The notes under the pieces are model-generated. The model searched no databases. It was given only the letters and a program-made list of their open reading frames with translations, and was not told where the DNA came from. From the NCBI RefSeq assembly GCF_037975245.1, contig NC_092574.1, positions 18,819,713-18,883,712 on the forward strand: a DNA stretch of 64,000 bases. Direction: 5' to 3'. The number at the start of each line of letters is the position of its first letter. The first letter of the stretch is position 1. This DNA is from Apostichopus japonicus. Lineage: Eukaryota > Echinodermata > Holothuroidea > Aspidochirotida > Stichopodidae. Shown here piece after piece: positions 13,411 through 26,681 of the stretch. A program made the translations under genes and the position numbers.

Positions 13411-13853
13411 TACTGTCTACTTATATCGTTGCCAACTTATACACAGTTAAGTTTAGCCTAACAGTTATTCTGTAGACTTTCCAACATAAAAGTGAAGCAA
13501 GTCATACCCCTTAACTGGAAGTATTCTGTTTTTACCACAAGCCTGCTTAGTATGGTTAAATTCAACATTATTTGCTGCATAGCAAGAGTCAGCATCTGCA
13601 GTCTTCTCAAAGCACGAAATCAGTCTGTTATCATAGCCTACAGTAGTAGGCCGATGTTTGATAGCATTCAATGAACCTCTGCAATGTGTTCATAACAATT
13701 CATATCCAGTCTCTTCAGCAAATTGAACTAGTTTTAGGCATAGTATGCTGTCCGAAACACACGTTCAAGGGTGTTTTGCATGTATTACTGTAGCCCTAGT
13801 GATTGATTTCTCTCCACTTGAAGTAAACTTGAAGGAGAAGGATACTGTTTAAG

Positions 13854-14036
13854 AAAAAGTCGCCCAGGAATGAACCTGGGCACGAAAACCAAACTACCGA
13901 ATGACTGATCCGCTCCCAACCCCAGTCCCCTTGCATTTAGACTGACTGTGTGATCATCGTCGGGTGTGCATCTACATTCCCTTCGAAAGGGAACAGATAC
14001 TACACATGTATGATCTTAGCCAAAAGGCCGAGAAGG
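13854..14036 (-). repeat. Composite retroposon: U2 snRNA-like 5' head and tRNA-like 3' tail
   Basis: On the minus strand the element begins at about 14035 with CTTCTCGGCCTTTTGGCTAA then GATCA, and continues GTGTAGTATCTGTTC. This is the U2 snRNA 5' end including the branch-point-pairing GUAGUA, with a 4-nt insertion between the two blocks. Homology to U2 stops there and a short hairpin follows (TTCCCTT/AAGGGAA, 13977-13993). The 3' part (13861-13922) looks tRNA-like: GATCAGTCATTCGGTAG resembles a D-arm/A box and GGTTCATTCC resembles a B box inside a CCCAGG/CCTGGG stem. It ends in a T5 run (13854-13858) like a Pol III terminator. It is not a functional U2 gene, because stem IIa and the Sm site are missing. 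It is best read as a SINE-like element; the family is not known to me. Confidence 0.65.
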
Positions 14037-16778
14037 ATGAGCTTGACATACTGTATGCAGAATATGGCTTTAGGAGGTGTAAAGAGTTTCTGGACCGAAT
14101 GATAGTTTCATGATATGCCATTTTTACCACCAAAACTTCATTTGATTTCAAGGAATCAATGATGCTTAAAGGTATTCCAGTTCATTGCCCCAAGTTGTCG
14201 ATGCACAAAATTGAACAAATTTGGTTATTTTTTCATGGAAGCCATTGTATTATTCAAGCAGCACAACAGAGGCACTGACTTACACATCACTCTCTCCATT
14301 AGTGTAGTGATTTCCCGTGATGTAGCCTACATCATAGGCATTGTGCTCTTTCCATGTATAGGCTTATGTTCAGTAGTCCCAAACCGTTTAGCTAGTGCAC
14401 CAACACAGCTCAACTTGTGTTTACATCAAGGAAAGAAAGGGTAGAGAAAATCCTAAATTCAAATGGTTTAGTAAATGACAGATTTTGTTCCCTTGAATAC
14501 TTTATGAAATTATGAGACACAATATGCCATTTTATATCTGTGGATACGTTAACGCAGTTTCAACAGATTTTCTTCCATTACATCATTATGATGATGCATT
14601 TCTTTTCCACGGGAATTCTCACTTTGCAAAGAACGAGCAATGAAAGTTTGTTCATCAAAACGACAACGGACACTGGCCTTGTTTGTAACAAATGAGATTA
14701 TTTCTATAGTACATGTGCCTGTAACTAATTCATAACGGGCTACCTTGCCAGAGAACTTGCTATTGTACCCAGCATGACTTCATTACCAGAGAAATGCATG
14801 TAACAATGTTTGGTTTCTGCGCAATAACAGCTTATAGATGAAGGTGTAGTTACTTGCAGTAGGCCTACACACATGCAGCTTCCATAAAGTTGTTCTTATA
14901 TATATAAGGAACCAGAAAATCAAGTGATTTTAAACTTAAAATTGACTTTTGGAAAAATATGCACAGTGTTTCCTGGGACTCCAGTGCAAAAAGTTTTTCC
15001 TTGTTTGGTAACGAATGTTTCAAACACAAGGCAGTTTTCGATTTGGTTATGCTTAGTTGTCATCGCAGTTCAATGGTAGGATAGTGTTATTATAGGTAAT
15101 TACCGTAAGTGACAAAGTTGATGAATGTGTTGTCACTTTTTCTGAAATGAACACTAGGGGTACTCAAAAGTGTATACAGTGTGCTATGGCCTATTCTACA
15201 GGAAATTACTTTTATTCTCCCTAAATCGTATATGATAAGAATTTCTTTTCAGAAGTTAGCTATCATTTGATCACATCTTTGTAAAGATTTTCAGCCTTCA
15301 CTTAGGGTTGGGCCTTTGTGTTAAGTTTGTGAAAATGTTGTTCACATATGCTTGAAATTCTGTGATAGTTTGAAATATGTAAAATATCAGTGTGGCTGCT
15401 TTGGTTTTAAAATTTTGTTTAGATCAATACCAGTCAATTTTTTTAAATCATGATTGATTTCTTTGTTTCCACTAACCTATGCTTTGTTGTGCTCTTTGAT
15501 TACAGCTTGCATAACACTGACAATGTGAAAGTCACTTCCACGGTCAAGAAATAATAGAAATTTATGAAAAAATTGAAAATAAAAATCTTGGAATCGAGTT
15601 GCACGTTTCTGTTGATTTCACAGATTAGTTAAACAATCGTTTTCAGAACCGTTGACCATTTAAATGGTTGTATCCTACACTGTCCATTAGCTGACATACA
15701 TGCTTTCTGATTGGTAGGCCTATAACTACTTGTGTGAACTTCACCTTATGTGTGGCCTACACAAAATTCAGGATACCTAGTCTTAGTTTAGTAACAACAG
15801 ATTGAAGCTAGAAATTTGCTTAACCTGTAAAATAACAGCATGCTTTTATCCCTTTTCTTTTCTTGTGTAAAAAACAATTCGCGCAACCAGCTTCTCCATA
15901 GGCCCAGTTAAACAACAAGGTTATCTGTCGCTACTAAGATGCAACCATCGCCTTGGCCAACAGACACCTTGGCAAGAGTCCAAGACAAGTTGTTAGATGT
16001 TTGACTTATTACTGACATGTATACTCCCCACATGAAGCAAGTGGCTTAAGCAAGCCCTATTAGTGAGTTTCCTTTGACATTTTCTACCTATATATACGAA
16101 GTACAAAGTACATAAATTTTTCCACAGTGGTCCCTAAAAGCAGTGCACTAAATGAGGAATTTATAGGTAGAGTTTTCTATAAATAATTTCCTAATTAATC
16201 ACTATGGCCATAACATATTTTGGGACGAAACTATGACAAAATATCCTAACGTTATGATTTGTGTGTATCATTCATACAAAAGGCTGATCCCGGGTTGGAA
16301 AACATTTCAAAACAGGTACATGGGAAAGTCCTGATCCCTGTGGGAAGTCATTGCACAAAATACAAATAAATAGTAAAAAAAATAATGGCTTATTGTTATT
16401 AATAGGCCTATTCTAAACATCTCTGTTGTGTCCGGCTTTTCTTTCTATTGCAAAGTTACCTTTCCGGTTCAATGTGATTCTCTACAAGCATTGTTAATGA
16501 CATATTAAAGCTTGTGTCGCAGGCAGCATAACAACTCAACAGTGTTTGCATCCACTCATAATAACTTGGGCATCTGCAGTTAGCCATGAAAAGGTGTGTT
16601 ATAAAACTCATTTATAAAGGACAACACAATACTAGGTTATAATTACCCCAGATGGCACATGTATCAATTGGCTTGTGTTTACAGAAGCATATCAGGCCTG
16701 TAATGTGAACAAAAAACATTAAAGGGTGTGTCGCGCACAAAGAAACGTCTCATGCCGGTAATCTGACCTAGTTTTGAA

Positions 16779-18425
16779 TAGGGTTGGGCGATATATCGAA
16801 AATTATTATTATCGCGATAATTTTTTTTCAAGACGATATTTTTTGAGGATTGAACAAATGACGATAATTTCTTGTGAAAAAAATTTGAAATAGATGTAGA
16901 AAAAAAATTCTCCGTTTTATGTGTAAATGTTATTCTAGCATTCCATGGTTAAGAAAATTGAAAAGAAATATTTTATCAACTTCATTTACTGACTTTTGAA
17001 CTTCGTAAAAACCCGTTCTTTACAACATTGACTGTATAGAGAACAAAACTCTGAAAATCAGTAGAGAAATTACCAATTGTGTACGAAAAGTAAGTTGGTA
17101 CACCTTTCTAATCTTACGAAAGATCGAGGAAAATACTTTCGAAAAATTAACGCGAAACTGGCATATCGTGCTAAATGCAACAAGTGTCATGTAAACAAGG
17201 CTCTAGTACACCCATTTATGAATAAACCAGAAGACCACATCTGGTTTAAAGCGGGGGAAAGAAAGTATTTTCTAGAATTTAAAAAAAAAATAATAATAAT
17301 AATAATATCCTACCATAGTTAATTGTATAGTAAATAGCCTAACCACTTCGTCGGTTACGGATCTCACGTAACAACAAAAACACAACTAATTGTATTTTGC
17401 GAAGTTGACGATTTCTACAAGGACATGGAAACAATATTTAGCATTAAGTTAATCATGCCGGGTGGCCTAAAACATGGAATTACAAGGTTTACTTTCATAA
17501 AGATGGCCATACTTGTAGCTGGGGCCTTGATATCGTGCTATGTCTGTATGGTATAGACTGTGCCTCGTGTATCATGGGGAATAGATTGTTTTGTTCATGC
17601 GGAGGAGTCGGTTGGCTTGAGGTGTGTTTTACTTACCTTAATGTTACGGGGATATTTACCTACTTTCCTTGAACGTCTAAGATAATATTTCGCATAACTT
17701 TACGGATCCTTTACTGACTGACCTAATTAATTCTAGAGTGGAGCCAAAAAAGTTTACTCCATGAAAAGTTTTTGGGAACCGTGCCAAAAATGTTAACAAA
17801 CAGGTGTTAGACAGGGGGCTTGTTTTGCAAGGTACCTGAGAAAATTTGAGCACATTGTAGCCTACCATGATATTTAAGTACGGTTAAACACTGCAGTTGT
17901 AAACTGATTGTTAGGCAGTCTAGAAACGGGGCTTTGCCGAACGTAGTTTGTTTCTAAATATCGACAGTTTTGTAAGTTAAACTTTATTAACATTGTAAGA
18001 CATATTAATTCTCTTTTCATTTTATCACATAATATAGCTACCCTAACTTGTCATTTTAAAACTTTCATCAGTTTCGTGACAATTTAAATTCATAAAGTTA
18101 GTCAGTATTTTGAATCCTCAATTGCGAATTTTTTTGTCGCCAGACACGCAAAAATACTTAACTTTTCCGGGGGCCTTCGCCCCCGGACCACCACAAGGGG
18201 TTCCACCCCTTGAACCCAACGGGGCTCTAAGGCGGGCCTTGAACCCCACGCCATTATGCTCGGTGTGTTTGCTGCGCGAAAACCGGTGGGAAATCGGCAG
18301 TTGTTTTTAGTGTGTTCGCGAACACACTAAAAACAACAAGAAAAAATTATCGTAATTATCGAAATATCGCGATAATTTTTGAACTATTTATCGTGACATT
18401 AAAAAGAAAATATCGCCCAACCCTA
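16779..18425. mobile_element. Non-autonomous hAT-like DNA transposon, copy A (1.65 kb)
   Basis: The termini are inverted repeats: TAGGGTTGGGCGATAT at the left end and its reverse complement at the right. They are flanked by an 8-bp target duplication, GTTTTGAA (16771-16778) and GTTTCGAA (18426-18433), with one mismatch. An 8-bp duplication with a YAG-type end is the hAT signature. Subterminal TTATCGCGATAA-type repeats follow each end. The interior encodes no hAT transposase; the 81- and 66-codon frames have no recognisable domain. A GC-rich hairpin cluster sits near the right end (18167-18337). Confidence 0.85.
18300..18337. repeat. Perfect 38-bp palindrome inside hAT copy A
   Basis: The left arm GTTGTTTTTAGTGTGTTCG and right arm CGAACACACTAAAAACAAC are exact complements with no spacer. 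Two smaller hairpins lie just upstream: CCGGGGGC/GCCCCCGG at 18167-18186 and CAAGGGGT/ACCCCTTG at 18194-18212. A perfect palindrome of this size could extrude as a cruciform; role unknown. Confidence 0.9.
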
Positions 18426-18807
18426 GTTTCGAATAAGGTGTAACAGAAGTGTTAGACACCACCTTCGATCCCAGAAAATACATACAAAGCTTGCTAGTAA
18501 TTAGACACTAGTGTACAGGTACATTCAATATATACAGCTACGGTCAATACCCACAACACAGTGTACATAGCAGCGTGGACATCTCAGGTCTAGATAAAAG
18601 ATAACAAGGTATCATGTTTCATTACTGTCTACATTTTATAGCGACAAGAAGAAAACGTCATTTGCAAGCATCGGAAAGTGAACTTTTTCAGAGCGCGGCA
18701 CGCGGTTTGGGGCGAGTCTTCAATGCCTTTAAATTGTTTAACCTATAACTTACATGCAACAAGAAAATTGCTTGCATACTGTGAAAGCAGGAGCTATCAC
18801 TGTAGAC

Positions 18808-19280
18808 CAGGGGTTCCCTAACTGGGGTGCATGAACCCCCAGGGGGGTGCGTGAGTCCATGCCAAATCAGATATCATATAATTTAGTAATGTACAAAGTC
18901 GTACCTATTAACAAACTCTTTTCACGTTACATACGCATATGTTGCCATAGTACTTACCGTACCGTACATGTGATAAATAACTGGATTATGAAACAGACAC
19001 AGTCCGCAAGACTTTGGTGAAGTTGGTGTACGCATGACAGTACGTCGTGAAGATAAAGAGCTGATTTGATCTTGAAGTTTCAAATATATATTTGTTCATG
19101 AATCTCTTGTTTTTATTTTTTCATTACAATATTACACTATGAACTTGATCTTTTATGAAGCACTGTTATGCATATTATAGTATAATAATGTCTCAGATCG
19201 TGTCTCGAAAAGTTGGGGATTCGTGGACAACTCTAACATCCACAGGGGGTTCGTGGGAGGAAAAAGTTAGGGAAACCCTG
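18808..19280. mobile_element. Short non-autonomous hAT-like element, copy B (473 bp)
   Basis: Terminal inverted repeats are CAGGGGTTCCCTAACT on the left and CAGGGTTTCCCTAACT on the right (read inward), one mismatch. The 8-bp target duplication CTGTAGAC is perfect (18800-18807 and 19281-19288). The CAGGGGTTCCC start is typical of many animal hAT/Charlie-type elements. There is no coding capacity; the interior is AT-rich. Confidence 0.9.
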
Positions 19281-22200
19281 CTGTAGACCATGTGAGGTTG
19301 ACAGGTCAAGTCTGGCAACCTTTGATCAAAGTAACTCTAAGTACAACTTCGATGCACTCTTGCATTTCTTATGCTTGGTACAGTATGTGGATTCACTTTA
19401 TTATGAAGCAGTATTGTACAAGAACAGCAATGATATTAGAGGAGAAAGTTTGCGACCAGTAAAAAAAGCTTGCGTCTCGAGCCAATATAGATTGTGTTTA
19501 TTGGATGAGCTACTAGTGTAGTTTTAAAGATGTGATCGTATCACTACCTGTACTGTGTGAATGCTCTTCACAATTTCTAGGGCAGATGGCCCAGTGCCCT
19601 AGCTTAGCTGTTTTACAGGGGTGGCCTGCCCGGCCCCTCTTCTCACTCGCCCTTCCCCTTTCAACTGCCCTTTTACTTCCCTACTCGCCAACGCTTCAGA
19701 AGCTCCATGCTTTGACCATGCAGTGATTTCACCAACCACCAACTCTTAAAAAATCCCTGTATCCAAAGTATGCAGAAAACCTTCTGGCTCAACTCTATGC
19801 AGTTCATGACTGCATGTACATAGGACGGTTGGAACTTCAGACTTTCTATTGCACATGGGCAAATCCACAGAACCTGATCCAATATTTACCCTGGGTTCTT
19901 TTCAGTATTTGCAAATTACCAGCTCCACGAAAATAACAGCAGGCCCAAGTAAATTACTTTTACGTATAAATGTCGATAAAAAAAAATAATAATACTTCAT
20001 TGGCTACTCTTGACAATGCATGAAGTACAGTAGTTTACACACGAATATTGCACAAAAATTGACTGAAGCTTGGGTCAAGGGATCCCAAAACTTTACAAGA
20101 AAGAAATTACTGTGGTATGAATGCACACTTTACATTAGCAACTCTCTCAATGAGGAGAGAACAAACAAACTTTGAGATGAAAAATCCTTTTCAGTATCAG
20201 AAATGTTAGCTTCCCACAAAATTCATAGATTGTCTCAGCTCTTAACATTTTCTGATCAAAAATGATTCAAATATTACTTGATAGACTCAAAAACAATTCA
20301 AGAGCATCTTCATTCCATCAGCACTTGTTGTCGAATTGTACCTGACAACAAGGCCTAATGTAATGATATTTGAGTGCACATAGATGATAGCTTATAGCAC
20401 AAAATTTGCTATCTGTACAAGGGGAAAGTATCGGTACATTAATTGCATAGTTTGTGTTCGCTGGGCGCTACAAATGCAAGAATGTTTGCAGACAATGGGT
20501 AAGGTACTATTAGCCAATCAAAATCACAGGAAATTTGGAAATGCATTATGATGACTAAGTTTAGCATAAAAGTCTAAGTAATGAAAATGTTATTAACCCT
20601 ATGCCTTGCTGTTGATTGTTATTTATTTTTTTTCAAACAAATTCAACCCTTTGTAGGATTGGAACAAATTTTGTTCTTTGAGAAGTTTTTGAAAGACAGA
20701 AAGAAAGATATATTTCATTCAAAACTTGGTTATGTTTTGCATAGGCCTACAGTAGTTGTGAGTGTGTGTACTTGGGGTTTGTTTCTCAATAAAAAAGTTG
20801 ATGTCTGCGCAGATGCAAGCAATTTGAAGATTTTGCATCCCAGACACGTTCGTAACAATGCTGAAAGAACCGTGTTGGTTCATTAAATGTTCTGAAATAA
20901 ATTTCGTCAGGGAATCATGCCTGTTTATTTAGGTTTCTGGTTTTATTTCAAACATGGCATGTATTATGCATCTTTAAATTATTACAAGTTTCAGTTTCAA
21001 TAAAATGGTTTACAAATTTTCTCAAAATTTCTAGTTCTTTGATACATGGGCAGATTTTAAGTCTCTATTAACAGATTATCGTGATCATATGGCATAATTT
21101 GCTTTAAGAATTGTACTTTGTTTCCATTGTGCATTAATGCATTGCTTTAGTCTCTAATTTGAGACTCGTTTTCATTAGACTGCCAGCACAGGGAGCACTG
21201 TGCTTGATGTTAAATTTTTAATGTAAATGCAGATCATACAGTACCTCGCAATTTGAACCCTGAGTTAGACTAGGGTTAGAGGGAGGATCAAAGTCCGTGC
21301 TCTGTGTTAAGTTTTTAATGTAAACAGAGCTTTGGGTTAACCTGGGATCAGCTGTGACAGTTTAACTTTCCTTGTTGTTTTTAGGTTCGTAATTTAACGT
21401 AATTATAGATGGTAATACAAGCGCTGCGCATCTTCTAAAGAAACCTCAACAACCTGCTCAGTGACCATGAGAGCGTGTTCTGATATTGAGAATGGGGGTC
21501 TCATGTCAAAGTGAGTGGTTTCCAAGTTCAATTTAATGGGCGATTCCGCGCAAGCATAACATGCATTCAGGATGGAGCTGGATAAAGAAATACATAAGTG
21601 TTAACCGACTGTAATATATGAATATTTAGTGTGTTGAGGATGGAGCTAGCGCTGTAACCCCTGATCACTCCATTTGCTAGGGCTTGCCGACAACAAAATA
21701 TATGAATTCTTATTACTTCTAACTCTAGAGACGTGCATCCTTGCTGCTACTGCAAGCCGAATAAGTTGTGCTGACATTAAAAGTTGAAACAAAAAGCATA
21801 TTACTAGCATGAGGTCTTTAAGAGTACGCTATTATGTTGTGGTGACGGTAGGGGCATACTAATGGTGACCTGACAATTGCATTGTGCCCACTTCATTTGC
21901 CACGACATAGTTATCCCCCTCCCCGGCCAACCCAATAAAGTGTCAAAGATTTAGCTCCCCTCCTTACATGATTGACTTGTAACTCTCAGAATGTTTCTTT
22001 GAATGCTAAAGGTCAGTATAAAGAAACATTTAGCTAGTAATGTGAGCCCAGGAGCTAGAATACAGTATTGGACATGCATGCAACATAAAATACAAATTCT
22101 ATTTTTAACATGTTTGTAGACATTTTTTGGGGGGCAGTTTCCTCTTTACAGTTTACGTTTTTAATAGTTTACTACAACACACATAGTAAGAATATTGGGA

Positions 22201-22753
22201 CAAATCTTTTGCACAAGCCTTATAGTGTAAGCTTCCTACTTAAGTACTGAGAAATTTGAGCTACCTAGGCTATTTATAGTTTGTGGATGTTTACAGGAAG
22301 TGCATTTGAACATTCAAATTAGGAGGTAGTGAATGAGAAATAAAAATCCCAAATTTCACATTTTACTTTAGAAACTCTAGATGGTCTGTCCCCCCCCCCC
22401 CCCTCTTTACAACATGTGCTGTGGCTGCTCTTTAAAATTTTGTTCTGGTATGTACAGTAGTTCTGCAAAATTTCATGAATACAGTACTGTACTGGTAAGG
22501 AAGGACACCTTGTAAATGCATTTACTCCTACAGTCCTGTCCTTTCTGCCTTTTCACTTCCAAATGTGGGATGTGAGGATGGCAGATGCATCTATCTTGGA
22601 ATCCATGATCACAACGTAAAAGCTACATTTAATATCAGATGATTCTAATTTGTCTTGAGCAATACATCTCTTTGGTCTAACTTCGTTTTGAGTAGTCCAT
22701 GGATGTAAGAATTCATAGAATTGTCATCAAGTCCTGTCTGCATCCATATTTTC

Positions 22754-23926
22754 TAGTGTTTGCACAGGTTATCCGGGTACCCGCCCGACGCGATACCACC
22801 CGGTTCCTAATTTATTACCCGAATCCTATGCAAAGTGTGATTGTTTAAAAAAAAAATTGGCAAATCGACGGTTAGGCAGGTTTCCCATTGATTTAGTGTG
22901 GTGTTTGGCTACAATGTGGTCGAAGATAACAGCAATAACGAAGGTACCCGCCCTACGCGATATAACCCGGTTCCTAATTTATTACCCGAATGATCCTAAG
23001 CAAAATGTGATTGTTTTAAAAAAAAATTGCAAACCGATGGTTAGGCAGATTTCCCATTGAATTGTTATTGTTAAGCTACCATGTGGTTTAAGATAACAGC
23101 AATAACGAAAGCTTTCCATGGATATCTTATAACTGTGTCACAATTTCAGCTAATAAACAGATGGCTAGGCTAGATCACCCCCATTGACTTAGTGTGGTGT
23201 TAGGCAACCATGTGGTCGAATGTAACAGCAATAACAAAAGTATTCCATGAATGTCTTATAACTGCGTCACAACTTCAGCAAATAAACAGATGGTTAGGCT
23301 TAGCTAGATTTCTCATTGACTTAGTGTGGTATTAGGCTACCATGTGGAAGAAATTATTTATTCATTCGTTTATTTCATAGAAGGAAAGGCTGACAAGGAA
23401 TTTTACGAGATGTTTATGGATTATAGACGGGATAACTCAAAAATAGTAATCGCAAGTTTTTAATAATCGTTTATTCCAAATGCGATCAAATTGCGCGAAT
23501 CGCGCAATCTCGCGGCTAATGCGAACCCTGGGCCTTCATAACAGATAGTAGTAATAGTAACAACTGTTTAAGAGCTAAATTGGATATTTATATTGTTTTA
23601 TCCAATAGACGTGCACGAGCAAGCATAAGCAGTGGCGGCAGTGCGATGTTAGTAGTTATGCTAATTATAATTAAATAACTAATTTATTAACAAGTTATAA
23701 TGAAAGAAACAAAAGCAAATGAAAATTATTGAGGAAGGTTTTATACCTTATCTTACACCCACGTATTTGACCATGAAAACATTGTCAGTAGAGAAACATC
23801 CAATATGTAATTTCTTGAAAATCGTGATACACGAGGGTAAACAATTATTTTCTGGGTACCCGGACACCCGACGGGTAACGGCCCTGGGATACCCGGTTCC
23901 CGATTTTTGGACCCGTGTAAACACTA
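22754..23926. mobile_element. Non-autonomous hAT-like element, copy C (1.17 kb), with internal tandem repeats
   Basis: Ends read TAGTGTTTGCACAGGT (left) and TAGTGTTTACACGGGT (right, read inward). The flanking 8-bp duplication ATATTTTC is perfect (22746-22753 and 23927-23934). Inside the ends, ACCCG/CGGGT words recur. Positions 22776-23347 hold about four tandem units. Two are roughly 168 bp and begin GGTACCCGCCC; two are shorter related units. All share a core ending in AACAGCAATAAC or CATGTGG. No transposase is encoded. Confidence 0.88.
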
Positions 23927-25698
23927 ATATTTTCCTGTCTTCAAACGACCTAGCTAGACACATTCTTCACACAGTACATTGCAACAGTTTTTCCGTTTAA
24001 GCTGCACCTTGATGTGTGCAGTACTATGTTACAGTGTAGGCTATAGTACAGTAGTGACTGTGCAGGATAACAGCATGAACATTTAGCCTACTGTAGTTAG
24101 CTGCTGTAAGCCTTTCATTGTACACAAATGAGAGAACAATTTTTAGCCGTTCAAGCCTTAACTACTGATATGGCAAGACATAAGAAAGAGACCATAGGTG
24201 GAACATGGTTGAGTAGACTTACCACAGACAGAGCTCAGTCTGAGGCAAGAACCTGCTGTACCATGGGTCTTCAAGCTTGATACAGCCTAGGCCTATATAC
24301 TGTAGTACATGTAAGCAGTGTAGGACATACAGTAGATCTAAGTTATGGTATGCAAACTTAGCCTACCTGTGCTTATACTGAAGTTGACAATTCTTTTATT
24401 ACACAAAGGAAACATTCTTGGTTGGTGCATTAATTAGTACAAGTTTAGTGCAAGTGTATGCTTAGCAATGTTTTCAATCAGTTTCTCGTAACACTAACTC
24501 CCCATTCATGTGTCTGAAAAGTTTAAAATGCACTTTTAGTCCTCAAGGTCTCCTTTGATTATGGTGACAGATGTTCCCAATATCAGGGGACAGTCCTGGA
24601 CTTCATGTGCTATCTCTGGATGAAAAGGGTCCTAGGAAATGTCCCCAGATTTGATGTACTGTCCCTGGAATATCCTTGGATATTGTAAAAAAGGCCTGTA
24701 ATCATTTCAATTTGATCTTGTTTGGCCTCCCATTCACAGAGACAGCTTGAACCTGGCTAAGAGGCTAAGAAGTGATTGTTTACAAGTAGGCTAAGTTGTA
24801 TAATGACTCACAGATAGAGGCAACCCAGATTATTGATTAATTCCATATATCCTGTAATTCATGTACCTGCAGTATTATGTTGCATGTAGTGATGAATTTG
24901 AAGGCCTACAGTGACCTTCCATGGTTTCCCATTTGATTTTTTCTTGGACAATTACTTGTTTCTGGATGAGGTGTGGTAACCATGAGCTTTCAAAACCTAG
25001 GACCACCAAAACGCTGAGGGACCCTCAAAATGCCTATCATTAAAAGTGTGGGATATTAGAAATATTTTAGTGCAAATTTACTGTGTGCTTAATTCAGTCC
25101 ACTTCTCTTAACACTGAATATCCTGGTATAATATGTCAGAAAAGTTTACTGTGGAACATATTTCATCCTTTAGGAGGTTTTCAATTTAAAAGTCTCCTGC
25201 AATTTAGCTATTTAATTCCAAACAAAAATGTCATCAATTTAAAGGATCAGAGCTTGCATAGTTGCATGTGTATTGCATAATTCCTGCAAGGTACTGTAAT
25301 TATTGCAGGGTACATGTAACACGTAGGTTTCATAAGAGTTTGTGTATAAAATATTTTTTTGGGTATCCATGATAGTGTGGTGCACAACATGTAAAGCTGC
25401 TCTTATTTGGCATAAATTGAACTGATATTTTTTGTGGCTGAAGTTTATTGGAAGTAGGCCAATAGCTCTTTCCGTAAGCTTATTTTTTTACTATGGATTT
25501 TCCAATAGTATCACAGCACTGTAGGCTATACAGGAGAGTCCTGGAACAGTACAGTGCAGTACTGTATGTGTACATTATATGTTGTCCAGAAGTTGATAGC
25601 CCTAATTTCGGCTTTCATGATCACATTTTTACAGTAATTTCTTTTTTTCTCATTTCTTATACTTCCATTGAGAGAAAGGAGCATATATTGGTTTTTAT

Positions 25699-26681
25699 CA
25701 GGCTTGGGGTAATCGTAATCAGTAATCGTAATCGATTACAATCGATTACATTTTTTGAAGTAATTGTAATCGTAATCGATAACTTTTGTGAAAATTATAT
25801 ACAAAGTAATCGTATTACATTTATGATTACAGTGAAATTCGAATGAGAAGGGCAAAATTAGTGGAAATGATTAAAACTAATTCTTACTATTGGCTTTTAG
25901 TGTGACCAAAAAAGTGTTCCTGCTTCTAGAATTCTCTAGCACAATAAACTTATTCAGAAATTTGCCTACATTCCATTGTCCAATAACCCATCCAACTTTG
26001 CACCATTTACACCTCTTTAATTAATTTAATTAAACTTGTTGCTGAAAAAATCACTGCAAATTAAGTATTTTGGTGGATCAGAATTTGCTTTAACAGAGTT
26101 GAGCACTTTTTGATGAAATAATTTACTTTTACTTTGGCCTTCCATGTCCCATGTACTGTGGAATGCCCCATTTCAAAGCTGTTTAGTTTTATTTTGGTGT
26201 TATAATGTAAAAGAGTTTTTAGTTTTGCTGCTATGCAGAAATTATTAGTTTACAAAATATAGTGTTGCATGAAAATCTTGATTTGTTTTACTTTAGTATT
26301 TGTCTGTTTACTCTTTGTCTGTTTAAATTGTATTTTTTACTGGACTTATGGGTTACACATCTTAAACGTGTTAAGGCATAAAGTGTGTAATGCCTGGTAG
26401 GAATTGTAGATATACTTTCACAATTTTGTCCGTATATACTGTAAATGCCCTTCCTTTGCCCTATTTCATTGCCCTATTTCCTGGCAGAGAGTTATATTAA
26501 ACAGATATGCAGAGGATTGTGCAAGTAACCACAATGTAATCATGATTGTAATCACGATTACATTACAATGTAATCGTAATCGATTACTTCAACTTTAGGC
26601 TGTTATTGTAATCGTAATCATACATTCTCAAGTAATCGTAATCGTAATCGATTACATTCAGATGTAATCGCCCCAAGCCTG
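25699..26681. mobile_element. Non-autonomous hAT-like element, copy D (983 bp)
   Basis: Terminal inverted repeats start CAGGCTTGGGG at both ends, with a perfect 8-bp target duplication GTTTTTAT (25691-25698 and 26682-26689). Both subterminal regions are packed with TAATCGTAATC and TAATCGATTAC words in both orientations. The central part is AT-rich and noncoding. A 117-codon frame across the left end is just the subterminal repeat read in one open frame. Confidence 0.9.

Noticed and set aside
13991-14035. A functional U2 snRNA gene
   Set aside because: Only the first 40 or so nucleotides resemble U2, with an insertion; the rest of the RNA, including the Sm site, is absent.
20581-20886. 101-codon frame as a gene or missing T-box exon
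   Set aside because: No T-box motif or other recognised domain, and no supporting splice sites.
22776-23347. CRISPR-like array
   Set aside because: Units are long, unequal and lie within a hAT element of a eukaryotic genome; there are no short repeats with unique spacers.
25493-25846. 117-codon frame
   Set aside because: It spans the left end of hAT copy D and is produced by its TAATCG repeats.
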